The notes below the pieces were generated by a model. That model did no database searches. It saw only the letters and a list, made by a program, of their open reading frames with translations, and was not told the origin of the DNA. A DNA stretch of 64,000 nt from Paracoccus versutus (lineage in GTDB: Bacteria; Pseudomonadota; Alphaproteobacteria; Rhodobacterales; Rhodobacteraceae), in assembly GCF_000763885.1 (NCBI RefSeq), contig NZ_JRKO01000002.1, forward strand, positions 62,001-126,000. Direction: 5' to 3'. Shown here piece by piece: positions 35,093 through 44,695 of this stretch (the stretch's first letter is position 1; each line of letters begins with the position of its first letter). A program made the position numbers and the translations under genes.

Positions 35093-35676
35093 TCGCCCCT
35101 GCGGCCGTGCCGGCCGCGGGCATTTCCTGAAACCGGCATGGCCGCGAACGGGCGAGATCCTCTGCTTCGCCGGCCCTCGTGTTGAACAGGCAGGCGAGGG
35201 AACCCGGCGGGCGGTCCTCTTGCGAGAATCAAGCGCCGGAACCCGACCGGTTCCGGCCTTCTGGCTGTCATGGACCCAGGCCGCAGGCCGGGAAAACCCC
35301 GGCGGCTGGTGCGGTGTCGCAGCACGCCAGTCGCAAGCTGGGGTGGACGAGACGGCCGTTCCGCCTAACAGGCCGCTGAAAAAGGATTTTGAGAGGGCGA
35401 CGCAGCGGAAATCGTTCTGGATCCAGCTAATATCGGCCCGAAAATGGGGTGTTTTCGGCAAATTTGAAGCGGATTTTCCGGTGCCCTGCCCGCGCTGTCC
35501 TGTCGCGAGGACTTTTTCAGCAGCCTGCTAAAGGCCAAGGAGCGCAGGGGCTTGCGATGCCCAAGGGGGCCGTTCTTTGCCAGCCGGGACAGGCGCGGGG
35601 CCGAGGTCAGAACTGGCCCGCCGGCCCTGTCCCAAGGTAGTCGCCGAAAGCCCGCGCCTGCCGGATCGCGCCCCGC
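35093..35676. other. 584-bp non-coding interval
   Basis: Between ppk2 and a GST gene. No ORF here has family-like composition. The middle holds a MITE-like element (35369-35527); the flanks are unstructured GC-rich sequence in which I see no promoter or terminator I would defend. Confidence 0.6.
35369..35527. mobile_element. MITE-like element or solo IS remnant (159 bp)
   Basis: Ends CAGGCCGCTGAAAAAG (35369-35384) and, inverted, CAGGCTGCTGAAAAAG (35512-35527, read on the minus strand) match at 15 of 16 bases. CTAA directly flanks both ends (35365-35368 and 35528-35531), as expected for a 4-bp target duplication. The interior is AT-richer than the neighbourhood and codes for no transposase. 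The end sequence resembles those of IS1182-like elements, but I cannot confirm the family. Confidence 0.75.
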
Positions 35677-36336
35677 CTACTCTGGTTCCGCCAGCCGTTC
35701 CTGCCACATCTTGCGAAAGGCAGGACGGGCCTGGCAATCGTCAAGCCAGGCGGTGACGGCCGGGAATTGCTCCATCAGCTCGCCATAGCCCTGGGCATAG
35801 CGCAGGATCTCGGCCAGGTTCAGGTCGGCCACGGTGAAGCGGCCGCCGACCAGGTGGCCATGCCGGGCAAGGTGATCCTCCAGCACGCGCAGGGGGCGGA
35901 CCAGCCGCTCGGCGGCATGCGCCACGGTGGCCTGGGCCGCGCCGGGCTGGGCCTGGCCCTTGCCGTGGTTGAACAGGATGACCAGCGCGTCCTGTTCGAT
36001 GGCGGTGGCGGCGTAGAAGCTCCATTGCAGCATCAGCGCATCCTCGATCGCATCGGCGGGGCCGAAGGGCTGGCCGTATTTGCGCGCCAGGTGCAGCGTG
36101 CAGGCCAGCGATTCCGACAGCACCAGGTCGCCGTCCTGGATCACCGGGATGGCGCCTGCGGGCGAGAGCTTCAGGAAATCCGGCGAATGCGTGTTCAGCG
36201 GCGCGTCGGATGCATCGGGATCGGGCAGGCGATAGGCCTGGATCACCGGCACCTGCTTGAAGGGCAGGCCCAGTTCATGACACAGCCAGATGATGCGCGA
36301 TGCGCGCGAGCGGGTGACGCCATAGACGGTCAGCAT
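35677..36336 (-). CDS. Glutathione S-transferase
   Basis: A 219-residue protein with the thioredoxin-fold N-terminus (LTVYGVTRSRASRIIWLCHE) carrying the candidate catalytic Ser, the glutathione gamma-Glu-binding PAGAIPVIQDGDLVLSESLA, and an all-helical C-terminal domain with FTVADLNLAEIL. It probably conjugates or reduces electrophiles with glutathione in the cytoplasm. Substrate unknown. It lies 36 bp downstream of the dipeptidase gene on the same strand. Confidence 0.9.
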   Translation of the reverse strand: MLTVYGVTRSRASRIIWLCHELGLPFKQVPVIQAYRLPDPDASDAPLNTHSPDFLKLSPAGAIPVIQDGDLVLSESLACTLHLARKYGQPFGPADAIEDALMLQWSFYAATAIEQDALVILFNHGKGQAQPGAAQATVAHAAERLVRPLRVLEDHLARHGHLVGGRFTVADLNLAEILRYAQGYGELMEQFPAVTAWLDDCQARPAFRKMWQERLAEPE

Positions 36337-36372
36337 GGGCCTCTCCTTGATGCGGTGGCAGCTTAGGCGGGT

Positions 36373-37554
36373 TCAGAGCATCTGGGCAAGATAGCGCATC
36401 ATGTTGCCGCCCATGACCTTGGCGATCTGCTGGTCGCTCAGCCCGGCATCCAGCAGCGCCTGGGTCAGCGCGGCCAGATGCGAGGCATCGAAGGGCGCAT
36501 CGACCGAGCCGTCGTAATCCGAGCCGAGCGAGACGTGATCCTCGCCCACCAGCGCGATGGCGGCCTGGATGCTGGCGGCGATGTCGGCCGGGGTCTTGCC
36601 GCAGACGACATCGGCCCAATAGCCGATGCCGATCAGCCCGCCCTTGCCGGCGATGGCCTGCAGCAGCGCGTCGTCGAGGTTGCGCGGACTGGGGCAATGG
36701 CCGTGGATGCCGGTATGGGACAGGATCGGCCGGGTGCCGGGAATGGCCAGAACGTCGCGCACCATCTGCGGGCTGGCATGGGCCAGGTCGATGATCATGC
36801 GCTTGGCCATCATCTCCTCGACCACCTGCCGGCCGAAGGGGCTGAGCCCGGCGCCGCTGCCGCCTTCGCCATGCAGGCTGCCGCCAAGCTCGTTGTCGAA
36901 GAAATGCGTCAGGCCCAGCAGGCGGAAACCGGCGCCGTAAAGCACCTGGAGGTTGCCGATCTGCCCCTCCAGCGGATGCGCCCCTTCCGAGCCCAGGATG
37001 GCGCCGACCGTCTTCGCGCCGTTCTGCCGCGCCTCCAGCAGGGTCTGCAGATCCTCGGCCGAGCGGATCAGCATGAGCTGGTCGGGCGCGCGCTCGGCGG
37101 CGCGGCGCAGGGCGGCGGCCTGGACCAGCGCGCGCTCCTTGAGGCTGAACCAGCTCGGCAGCGGGCGCAGCTGGCCGATGAAGAGCGGGGTGATGTTGTC
37201 CGGCGCCTCGGCCGAGTTGCGACCATAGTTCTGGCCGCGCGGGCTCTTGGTGACGGTGGTGAAGACCTGCACCGCGACATTGCCCTCGGCCAGCCGCGGA
37301 ATGTCGGTATGGCCGCGCTCGGCGCGTCCCAGCAGGTCGCGGTCCCAGAGCAGCGCATCCGAATGCCAGTCGCCGATCACCAGCCGCTGGTGCAGCGCTT
37401 CGGCCTGGGGCGAGACCGGCCAGCCCTCGGCGGGCCCGGAAACCGGGTTCAGGCGGCGCTCGACGAATCCCGGCCCCCAGATCGCCACCACGACGGCGGC
37501 CAGGGCCGCCAGGCCCAGAAGCCAAAGGATGGTGCGTCGGATCATGCGGATCAT
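36373..37554 (-). CDS. Membrane-anchored M19-family (renal-type) dipeptidase
   Basis: A 393-residue protein with an N-terminal hydrophobic segment (TILWLLGLAALAAVVVAIWG) acting as uncleaved anchor or signal. M19 zinc motifs are GDWHSDALLWDRD (HxD), the bridging Glu region LGSEGAHPLEG, IIDLAHASPQMV and ILSHTGIHGHC, with VSLGSDYDG near the end. It probably cleaves dipeptides, possibly with D-residues, in the periplasm. Confidence 0.9.
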   Translation of the reverse strand: MIRMIRRTILWLLGLAALAAVVVAIWGPGFVERRLNPVSGPAEGWPVSPQAEALHQRLVIGDWHSDALLWDRDLLGRAERGHTDIPRLAEGNVAVQVFTTVTKSPRGQNYGRNSAEAPDNITPLFIGQLRPLPSWFSLKERALVQAAALRRAAERAPDQLMLIRSAEDLQTLLEARQNGAKTVGAILGSEGAHPLEGQIGNLQVLYGAGFRLLGLTHFFDNELGGSLHGEGGSGAGLSPFGRQVVEEMMAKRMIIDLAHASPQMVRDVLAIPGTRPILSHTGIHGHCPSPRNLDDALLQAIAGKGGLIGIGYWADVVCGKTPADIAASIQAAIALVGEDHVSLGSDYDGSVDAPFDASHLAALTQALLDAGLSDQQIAKVMGGNMMRYLAQML

Positions 37555-37639
37555 GCCGTCCCCTTTTTCGGTTTCCCGGCAGCATAGGACAGGCCCATGC
37601 CGCAGGCGACGGAAAACTGCCCCGGCAACGGCTTGGGGG

Positions 37640-37705
37640 GAAGAGGGGGCTCTGCCCCCATCCCTTCGGGATTCCCCCGGGATATTTCGACACGGAAGAA
37701 CGGCG
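37640..37705 (+). repeat. Dispersed intergenic repeat, copy 5
   Basis: GGGGGCTCTGCCCCC hairpin, then CCCTTCGGGATTCCCCCGGG, ATATTTCGACACGGAAGAA. It is close to copy 1 at 3.24 kb in sequence and order. It lies between the dipeptidase and pepF genes and faces copy 6. Confidence 0.75.
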
Positions 37706-37711
37706 GAAGAG

Positions 37712-37775
37712 GCCTTGCTGTTCTTTCGTGTCCAAATATCCTCTGGGGGTCCGGGGGGCGAAGCGCCCCCGGCGG
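37712..37775 (-). repeat. Dispersed intergenic repeat, copy 6 (inverted)
   Basis: Read on the minus strand: GGGGGCGCTTCGCCCCC hairpin, then AGAGGATATTTGGACACGAA and AGAA. It immediately follows the pepF stop and is inverted relative to copy 5, so the pair could fold together. Confidence 0.7.
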
Positions 37776-37782
37776 CGAGGGT

Positions 37783-39639
37783 TCAGTCCTCCATGGCCTC
37801 GAGTTCCTCGATGAAGCCCTCGATCATCGACAGGCCCTTGTCCCAGAAGGCCGGGTCTGAGGCGTCGAGGCCGAAGGGCGCCAGCAATTCCTTGTGATGG
37901 CACGAGCCGCCCGCCGCCAGCATGTCGAAATATTTCGCCTGGAACTCGGGCAGCCCGTCCTCGTAGGCGGCGTAAAGCGCGTTCACCAGCCCGTCGCCGA
38001 AGGCATAGGCATAGACGTAGAAGGGCGAATGCACGAAATGCGGCACATAGGTCCAGAAGGTCTCGTAGCCCGGCATGAATTCGAAGGCATCGCCCAGGCT
38101 TTCCGCCTGCACCGACATCCACAGCGCGTTGATGTCGTCCGGCGTCAGCTCGCCCCGCGCGCGTGCGGCGTGCAGCTTGCATTCGAAGTCGTAGAAGGCG
38201 ATCTGGCGCACCACCGTGTTGATCATGTCCTCGACCTTGCCGGCCAGCAGCGCCTTGCGCTGCGCCTTGTCCCCGGTCCGGGCCAGGAGCGCGCGGAAGG
38301 TCAGCATTTCGCCGAAGACGCTGGCCGTTTCGGCCAGGGTCAGCGGGGTCGCGGCCAGCAGTTCCCCCTGCGCTGCCGCCAGCCGCTGGTGGACGCCGTG
38401 GCCCAGTTCATGCGCCAGGGTCATCACGTCGCGCGGCTTGCCCAGATAGTTCAGCAGCACATAGGGATGGACGGTGGTCACGGTCGGATGGGCGAAGGCG
38501 CCCGGCGCCTTGCCGGGCTTCATCGCCGCGTCGATCCAGCCCTGCTCGAAGAAGGGCTGCGCCAGTTCCGCCAGCCTCGGCGAGAAGCCGGCATAGGCGT
38601 CCAGCACCGTCGCCTGCGCCTCGGCCCAGGGGATCAGGCGCGGGCTTTCGCTGGGCAGCGGCGCGTTGCGATCCCAGACCTGGAGCTTGTCGAGCCCCAG
38701 CCAGCGCGCCTTGAGCCGGTAGTAGCGATGCGACAGGCGCGGATAGGCGGCGGTGACGGCGTTCTTCAGCGCCTCGACCACCTCGGGCTCGACATGGTTC
38801 GACAGGTGCCGCGCCGTCTGCGGCGTCGGCATCTTGCGCCACTTGTCCTCGATGGCCTTTTCCTTGGCGAGCGTGTTGTGGATGCGGGCGAAGAGCTTGA
38901 CGTTCCTGCCGAAGACCTCGGCCAGGGCGCAGGCGCCGGCCTCGCGCCGGGCGCGGTCGTGGTCGGTCAGCAGGTTCAGCGTCGCCTCCAGCCCCAGTTC
39001 CTCGTCCTCGCCCTCGACGGCGAAGGTCAGGCCGGCCGTGGTCTCGTCGAAGAGCCGGTTCCAGGCGGCGGCGCCGACCACCGAATTGTCGTGCAGGAAG
39101 CGTTCCAGCTCGTTCGAGAGCTGATAGGGGCGCATCGCGCGCATGCGGTCGAAGACCGGCTTGTAGCGGGCGGGACCGTTCGGCGCGGCGAAGATTTCCT
39201 CGTAGCGCGCGTCGGGGATGCGGTTGAACTCCAGGCTGAAGAACACGAGCTTGGTCGTTGCCGCGGTGATGCGGTCCTGAAGGTCGCCCATCTGCTTGGC
39301 GCGGGCCGAATCGGTGGTGTTCTGGTAATAGCGCAGCCCGGCATAGGACATGACCCGCCCGGCCAGGATGTCGATCTCCTGGTAGCGCTCGATGCATTCC
39401 AGCATCTTGCCGGCGTCGAGCGAGACCAGCTTGCCGTCGTAGTCGCGGGCGAAGATGCAGCAGGCCCGCTCGACCGCCTCGACGTCGCGGGCCAGTTCCG
39501 GCGAATCGGGCGCGGGGTAGAGATCGCCCAAATTCCATTCCGGCAGCGCGCCCAGATCGGGGGTTTTGGCCGGGACAGGCAAGGCATTCTCGTCTCGCGG
39601 CAGGACGCGGTCCAGGGGGCTGCGGGCAGAAATCGTCAT
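37783..39639 (-). CDS. pepF: Oligoendopeptidase F (M3B)
   Basis: A 618-residue cytoplasmic zinc peptidase that degrades oligopeptides. The metal site is LAHELGHGVHQRL (HExxH) about two-thirds along, with downstream ETASVFGEMLTF supplying the third ligand. The N-terminal helical region (EWNLGDLYPAPDSPEL) is typical. I chose the ATG at 39639 (MTISARS) because AGGAG lies 5 bp upstream; the open frame extends a further 320 bases without family similarity. Confidence 0.94.
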   Translation of the reverse strand: MTISARSPLDRVLPRDENALPVPAKTPDLGALPEWNLGDLYPAPDSPELARDVEAVERACCIFARDYDGKLVSLDAGKMLECIERYQEIDILAGRVMSYAGLRYYQNTTDSARAKQMGDLQDRITAATTKLVFFSLEFNRIPDARYEEIFAAPNGPARYKPVFDRMRAMRPYQLSNELERFLHDNSVVGAAAWNRLFDETTAGLTFAVEGEDEELGLEATLNLLTDHDRARREAGACALAEVFGRNVKLFARIHNTLAKEKAIEDKWRKMPTPQTARHLSNHVEPEVVEALKNAVTAAYPRLSHRYYRLKARWLGLDKLQVWDRNAPLPSESPRLIPWAEAQATVLDAYAGFSPRLAELAQPFFEQGWIDAAMKPGKAPGAFAHPTVTTVHPYVLLNYLGKPRDVMTLAHELGHGVHQRLAAAQGELLAATPLTLAETASVFGEMLTFRALLARTGDKAQRKALLAGKVEDMINTVVRQIAFYDFECKLHAARARGELTPDDINALWMSVQAESLGDAFEFMPGYETFWTYVPHFVHSPFYVYAYAFGDGLVNALYAAYEDGLPEFQAKYFDMLAAGGSCHHKELLAPFGLDASDPAFWDKGLSMIEGFIEELEAMED

Positions 39640-39728
39640 GATCGCTCCTTTCGTATGGTCAACATGTGACCTCTGAACCGCCGGGCTGCAAGCCATGCGA
39701 TGTGCAGGACGGGGGTGCAGGCTGCGGT

Positions 39729-40673
39729 TCAGGATGCGGCGGCGGCGCCGAAATGGGCGATGGCGGCGTCCAGGAAGCGGCTGCGGACGGGGTCGCGTTC
39801 CATCATCGGCTCGTGCCGGCAATCGGCCAGGTCCAGCAGCCGGGCGCCGGGCCAGGCGGCGGCGCGGCTGCGGATGGCCTGGGGCGAGACGACCCGCTCG
39901 CGATCCCCCAGCGCGATCAGCGCTGGCAGCGCGGGCGGGGGCAGGGCGGCCAGGCGCCGGCATTCCAGAAGTGCCGCGCGCAGCCAGTCGTTGCTGGCGC
40001 CGCCGACCGAGATGTCGGGCCAGGCCGCGGCCTCGGCCACCAGCCGGCCCCAGCGCCGGCCGTCATGGGTCAGCAGGTTGTCGTGGAACGGGTCCATCAG
40101 CACGAAGCTGTTCTCGCCCCCCGTGCGCGGCGCGGGGTGGCCGCCGCGGCCCAGCCGGCCCAGCGTGGTGGCAAACGCCAGCGCCAGCGCCTCGGGCACG
40201 CCGCGCAGGTTGATGCCCCACATCGGCGCCGAGAACGCCGCGCCTTGCACCGGCAGGCCCGAGTCGAGCGCGGCAAGGCCGATGGTGCCGCCCATGGAAT
40301 GCGCCAGCAGGTGCCAGGGCCGCGGCAGGTCCAGTTCCTGCGCCGCGACCACCAGTTCGACCACGTCGCGCTGGTAATCGGCGAAATCGCCGATATGGCC
40401 GGGCCGGACATTGTCCTGCAGGCGGTCGGACATGCCCTGTCCGCGCCAGTCCAGCGCCAGCACGTCCAGCCCGGCGGCGTTCAGGTCGGCCGCGACCTCG
40501 GCGTATTTCTCCAGGTATTCGGTGCGGCCCGGAAACAGCAGCACCGTGCCCGAGGCGCCGCCCGCGGCCCAATGCGCCGCCCGCAGGCGCACCCCGTCCT
40601 CGGCCCGCAGCCAGAAGGCGCGGGCCAGGGGCAGGGGGTCGCCGGGCAGCGTGTTGAAGGGCGCGGGCTTCAT
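39729..40673 (-). CDS. Alpha/beta hydrolase (lysophospholipase/monoacylglycerol lipase-like)
   Basis: A 314-residue serine hydrolase. Oxyanion region VLLFPGRTEYLEKYAEVAADL, LDWRGQGMSDR, nucleophile elbow LAHSMGGTIGL, and catalytic His near DCRHEPMMERD. The HGxxEHS-like region and DWRGQGxS are typical of PldB-type lysophospholipases. No signal peptide. It lies 4 bp downstream of the SCP2 gene, a likely operon with a lipid theme. Confidence 0.88.
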   Translation of the reverse strand: MKPAPFNTLPGDPLPLARAFWLRAEDGVRLRAAHWAAGGASGTVLLFPGRTEYLEKYAEVAADLNAAGLDVLALDWRGQGMSDRLQDNVRPGHIGDFADYQRDVVELVVAAQELDLPRPWHLLAHSMGGTIGLAALDSGLPVQGAAFSAPMWGINLRGVPEALALAFATTLGRLGRGGHPAPRTGGENSFVLMDPFHDNLLTHDGRRWGRLVAEAAAWPDISVGGASNDWLRAALLECRRLAALPPPALPALIALGDRERVVSPQAIRSRAAAWPGARLLDLADCRHEPMMERDPVRSRFLDAAIAHFGAAAAS

Positions 40674-40677
40674 CGCT

Positions 40678-40962
40678 TCAGGACAGCAGCGCGCCCAGCT
40701 TCATCGCCGTGCCCATCGAGCCGTCGACCCGCAGCTTGCCGGTCATGAAGGCGGTGGTCGGGTTCACGTCGCCCGACAGCAGGCCCTCGAAGGTCTCGCG
40801 GCTGGCGGTCAGCGTCACCTCGGCCTCGTCGTCGGCGGCACGGGCGCCGTCGGCGTCGATATAGACCGCCCCCTCGCCCTCGATGACGAATTTGGCGGTG
40901 CCGTCGAAGCCCTTGGCCTTTTCGTCCAGCGCGGCCACGGCTGCCTCGATGACTTTGCTCAT
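40678..40962 (-). CDS. SCP2 sterol/lipid-binding domain protein
   Basis: A 94-residue single-domain protein (FDGTAKFVIEGEGAVYIDAD, then the conserved DVNPTTAFMTGKLRVDGSMG segment). SCP2 folds bind fatty acyl chains or other hydrophobic ligands. RBS AGGAGA lies upstream of the ATG at 40962. Adjacent to a lipase-like hydrolase gene. Confidence 0.92.
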   Translation of the reverse strand: MSKVIEAAVAALDEKAKGFDGTAKFVIEGEGAVYIDADGARAADDEAEVTLTASRETFEGLLSGDVNPTTAFMTGKLRVDGSMGTAMKLGALLS

Positions 40963-41012
40963 TCTGGGATCTCCTGTTCTCGTGTCTGGAATTAGACGAT
41001 GGGGAAAGTTAC

Positions 41013-41759
41013 ATGGGGAATATGCTTTTGCCAGTCCCCCATTTCCATCTTGCCGTTGCGGCAGCGCTTTTCCTGGGGCTGGCGGCGGCCGGCCCCGGCC
41101 ATGCGCGGCAGGACGGGGGGCCCTTGCCCCATGCGATGCCGGTGCAGGACGCACCGCCGCAGGACGATATTCCCGAGGACGAGGAGGGTCCGCCCGAGGA
41201 CGAAGGCGAGGCGCTGCCCGAAAGCCCGCTTTCCGAACCCGCGGCCCCCTCCGAGCCGACCGCCGAGGCGCGGCTGCGCGAGCGCGAGGACCTGGACCTG
41301 CTGTTTGCCGAACTGGCCCAGCCGGGCGGCGAGACCTGGGCGCGGGCCGAGACCGACATCCTGCGCATCTGGTCGCGCTCCGGCTCGGCGGCGATGGACC
41401 TGCTCTACAAGCGGGGCGAGGCGGCGCTGGACACGGGCGACACCGTCACCGCCATCGGCCACCTGACCGCGCTGACCGACCATGCGCCGGATTTCGCGGC
41501 GGGCTGGTATCTGCGCTCGGTCGCCTTCTATCTGGACGGGGATTTCGGCCCGGCCATCGCCGATCTGGGGCAGGTGCTGCGGCTCGAGCCGCGCCATTTC
41601 GGCGCCCTGACCCAGCTGGGCACCATCCTCGAGGAACTGGGCGACGACCGGGACGCGCTGGAGGCCTTTCGCCAGAGCCTGAAGATCCACCCCCATCAAC
41701 AGGAGGCGCAGGATGCCGTCCAGCGCCTCGAACGCAAATTGCAGGGCACCGACGCCTGA
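41013..41759 (+). CDS. Exported tetratricopeptide-repeat protein
   Basis: A 248-residue protein: signal peptide (HLAVAAALFLGLAAAGPGHA), an acidic Pro/Glu-rich linker (about 40-85), then about three TPR units (MDLLYKRGEAALDTGDTVTA; AAGWYLRSVAFYLDGDFGPA; ALTQLGTILEELGDDRDALE). Probably a periplasmic scaffold. Its stop shares a base with the start of the helicase gene (TGATG), so it is translationally coupled to a cytoplasmic RNA helicase, an odd pairing. Confidence 0.85.
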   Translation: MGNMLLPVPHFHLAVAAALFLGLAAAGPGHARQDGGPLPHAMPVQDAPPQDDIPEDEEGPPEDEGEALPESPLSEPAAPSEPTAEARLREREDLDLLFAELAQPGGETWARAETDILRIWSRSGSAAMDLLYKRGEAALDTGDTVTAIGHLTALTDHAPDFAAGWYLRSVAFYLDGDFGPAIADLGQVLRLEPRHFGALTQLGTILEELGDDRDALEAFRQSLKIHPHQQEAQDAVQRLERKLQGTDA

Positions 41760-44695
41760 TGAGTGACAGATCGCGGGTCACGGCCGTCCTTGGCCCGACC
41801 AATACCGGCAAGACGCATTACGCCATCGACCGGATGCTGGCGCATCGCACCGGGGTCATCGGCCTGCCGCTGCGCCTGCTGGCGCGCGAGGTCTATGACC
41901 GCATCGTCAAGGCGCGCGGCCCCTCGGTCGTGGCGCTGGTCACGGGCGAGGAGCGGATCGTGCCCGAGCGCGTGCAATACTGGGTCGCCACCACCGAGGC
42001 CATGCCCGAGGTCGGCGCCGATTTCGTCGCCATCGACGAGATCCAGCTTTGCGCCGACCCCGAGCGCGGCCATGTCTTCACCGACCGGCTGCTCAACATG
42101 CGCGGGCTGCATGAAACCCTGCTGCTGGGCAGCGACACCATGCGCCCGGCCATCGCCGCGCTGGTGCCGCAGGCGCAGTTCATGCGGCGCGAGCGGTTCT
42201 CGACGCTCAGCTGGGCGGGCTCGAAAAAGATCAGCCGGATGCCGGCGCGCTCGGCCATCGTCTGCTTCTCGGTCGAGGAGGTCTATGCCACGGCCGAGTT
42301 GATCCGCCGCCAGAAGGGCGGCTGCGCCGTGGTCATGGGGGCGCTCAGCCCGCGCACCCGCAACGCGCAGGTCGCCATGTATCAGGCGGGCGAGGTCGAT
42401 TACCTGGTCGCCACCGATGCCATCGGCATGGGGCTGAACCTCGACATCCGCCACATCGCCTTTTCCGCCACCGAGAAATTCGACGGCCGCCGCTATCGCC
42501 CGCTGTTCCCGCATGAGCTGGGCCAGATCGCCGGCCGGGCGGGGCGGCATACCGAGCCGGGCAGCTTCGGCGTCACCGGCGATGCCGCGCCGCTGGACGA
42601 GGGGCTGATCGAGGCGATCGAGAACCACCGCTTCCAGCCGATCGGCCGGCTGATGTGGCGCAATGCCGCGCTGGAATTCGGCACGGTCGAGCGGCTCTTG
42701 CAAAGCCTCGAGACGCAGCCGCAATCGGAATGGCTGGTGCGCGGGCGCGAGGCGGACGACATCCGCGCGCTCAAGGCGCTGTCGGCGATGCCCGAGATCC
42801 GCGACCAGGTGACGCATCCGCGCGAGGTGCGGCTGCTCTGGGACGTCTGCCGGATCCCGGATTTCCGCTCGATCTCGGCGGCCGAGCATTCGACGCTGCT
42901 GGCGCGGATCTTCGGCTTTCTGCGCGAGGGCAAGGTGCCCGGCGACTGGCTGGAGGGGCAGATCCGCCGCATTGACCGGATTCAGGGCGACATCGACACA
43001 TTGTCGAAACGATTGGCATATATACGCACCTGGACCTATGTTGCCCAACGATCCGGCTGGGTGTCGGACGAAAGTCATTGGCGTGCCGAGACGCGCGCGG
43101 TAGAAGATCGGTTGTCGGACGCGTTGCACGCGGCTCTGACGCAAAGATTCGTGGACCGGCGCACTTCCGTGCTGCTGCGCCGGCTCAAACAGAAGGAGAG
43201 CCTTTTGGCCGAGGTGAATGACAAGGGCGAAGTGACGGTCGAGGGCGAATTCGCCGGCCGTCTGGAAGGCTTCCGCTTCCACGCCGATCCGAGCGCAACC
43301 GGGGACGAGGCGCGGATGCTGCAACGCGCCGCCTATGAGGCGCTGCGCCCCGAGTTCCATCTGCGCGCCGACCGCTTCTATAACGCGCCGGATACCGAGC
43401 TGGACTTCACCGAGCAGGGCGGCCTGATGTGGGGCAGCTCGGCGGTGGGCAAGCTGGTCAAGGGCGCCGAGGCGCTGAAACCCGGCGTCGAGGCCTTCGT
43501 CGACGAGGAGGCCGGCCCCGAGATCGCCGAGAAGGTGCGCCGTCGCCTGCAGCATTTCATCGACCGCAAGATCGCCACCCTGTTCGAGCCGCTGCTGGCG
43601 CTCAGGAACGACGAGACGCTGGCCGGGCTGGCCCGCGGCTTCGCGTTCCGCCTGGTCGAGGCGCTGGGTGTGCTGCCGCGCGAGGGCGTGGCGACCGAGG
43701 TCAAGGAACTGGACCAGGACGCGCGCGGCCTTCTGCGCAAGCATGGCGTGCGCTTTGGCCAGTTCACCATCTTCCAGCCGGCGCTGCTGAAGCCGGCGCC
43801 GACCCGGCTGCGGCTGGTGCTTTGGGGGCTGGACCAGGGCCTGTCGGAGTTTCCCGAAAGCCCGCCGCCCGGCCTGGTGACGATCCCCAACCTGCCCGAC
43901 GTGCCCAAGGGCTATTACACGCTGTCGGGCTATCACCCGGCGGGCGAGCGGGCGATTCGCATCGACATGCTCGAGCGGCTGGCCGACATGCTGCGCGGCC
44001 AGGACAGCCGCGGCGGCTTCGAGGCGACGCCCGACATGCTGTCGATCACCGGCATGACGCTGGAGCAGTTCGCCGGGCTGATGCAGGGCCTGGGCTATCG
44101 CGCCGAGCGGAGCGAGCGCCCCAAGGCCCGCGCCGAGGCGGCGCCCGCCGCCGAGCCCGCGCCGCAAGAGGCCGACCACGAGCATCCGCTGACCGAGGAG
44201 GAAAGCGTGCTTGCCGCCGAGACCCGCGCCAAATGGGAGGCCGAGCAGGCCGCCCGCAAGGCCGCCGAGGCGGAGGCCGAGGTCGTTGCGGCCGAAGCCG
44301 GCGCCGAACCTGGCGAAGCGGCGCCCGAGACCGAGGTGTTCTACAGCTTCACCTGGGCTCCGCGCCCCCGCGGCGGCCATCGCCGGCCCGAGCGCGGCGA
44401 GCGCCAGGGCCAAGGCCAAGGCCAAGGGCAGGGTCAGGGCCGCCCGCAGGGCGAGCGCGGCCCGCGTCGCGAACGCGAGGCGGGGCAGGAGAATCGGCGC
44501 GAGGGCAAGCCCTTCGACGGCAAGCCGCGCGGCGAACGCGGCGACCGGCCCGACCGCGGCCCGAAGGGCAAGCCCAAGGGCAAGCCGCGCCATGACGGTC
44601 CCAAGAGCTTCGAGGCCCGCCCGCCGCGCGCCGAGAAACAGGCCGACCCGGACAGCCCCTTCGCCGTTCTCGCCGCGCTCAAGAACAAGACGTGA
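41759..44695 (+). CDS. Suv3-like DExH RNA helicase with basic C-terminal tail
   Basis: A 978-residue protein resembling mitochondrial SUPV3L1/Suv3. Walker A AVLGPTNTGKTHYAIDRM, VVALVTGEERI, DExH-box AIDEIQLCADPERGHVF, ATDAIGMGLNLDI and the arginine-finger motif QIAGRAGRHTEPG. The last about 170 residues are low complexity: Glu/Ala-rich, then Arg/Gly/Gln/Pro-rich with repeated GQ, probably disordered and RNA-binding. It likely unwinds RNA during decay. GTGA overlap couples it to the S4 gene. Confidence 0.9.
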   Translation: MSDRSRVTAVLGPTNTGKTHYAIDRMLAHRTGVIGLPLRLLAREVYDRIVKARGPSVVALVTGEERIVPERVQYWVATTEAMPEVGADFVAIDEIQLCADPERGHVFTDRLLNMRGLHETLLLGSDTMRPAIAALVPQAQFMRRERFSTLSWAGSKKISRMPARSAIVCFSVEEVYATAELIRRQKGGCAVVMGALSPRTRNAQVAMYQAGEVDYLVATDAIGMGLNLDIRHIAFSATEKFDGRRYRPLFPHELGQIAGRAGRHTEPGSFGVTGDAAPLDEGLIEAIENHRFQPIGRLMWRNAALEFGTVERLLQSLETQPQSEWLVRGREADDIRALKALSAMPEIRDQVTHPREVRLLWDVCRIPDFRSISAAEHSTLLARIFGFLREGKVPGDWLEGQIRRIDRIQGDIDTLSKRLAYIRTWTYVAQRSGWVSDESHWRAETRAVEDRLSDALHAALTQRFVDRRTSVLLRRLKQKESLLAEVNDKGEVTVEGEFAGRLEGFRFHADPSATGDEARMLQRAAYEALRPEFHLRADRFYNAPDTELDFTEQGGLMWGSSAVGKLVKGAEALKPGVEAFVDEEAGPEIAEKVRRRLQHFIDRKIATLFEPLLALRNDETLAGLARGFAFRLVEALGVLPREGVATEVKELDQDARGLLRKHGVRFGQFTIFQPALLKPAPTRLRLVLWGLDQGLSEFPESPPPGLVTIPNLPDVPKGYYTLSGYHPAGERAIRIDMLERLADMLRGQDSRGGFEATPDMLSITGMTLEQFAGLMQGLGYRAERSERPKARAEAAPAAEPAPQEADHEHPLTEEESVLAAETRAKWEAEQAARKAAEAEAEVVAAEAGAEPGEAAPETEVFYSFTWAPRPRGGHRRPERGERQGQGQGQGQGQGRPQGERGPRREREAGQENRREGKPFDGKPRGERGDRPDRGPKGKPKGKPRHDGPKSFEARPPRAEKQADPDSPFAVLAALKNKT

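Noticed and set aside
44400..44450. CAGGGCCAAGG-type tandem units in the helicase tail as a CRISPR or minisatellite
   Set aside because: Units are very short, in frame and encode a Gln/Gly tail; there are no spacers and no cas genes.
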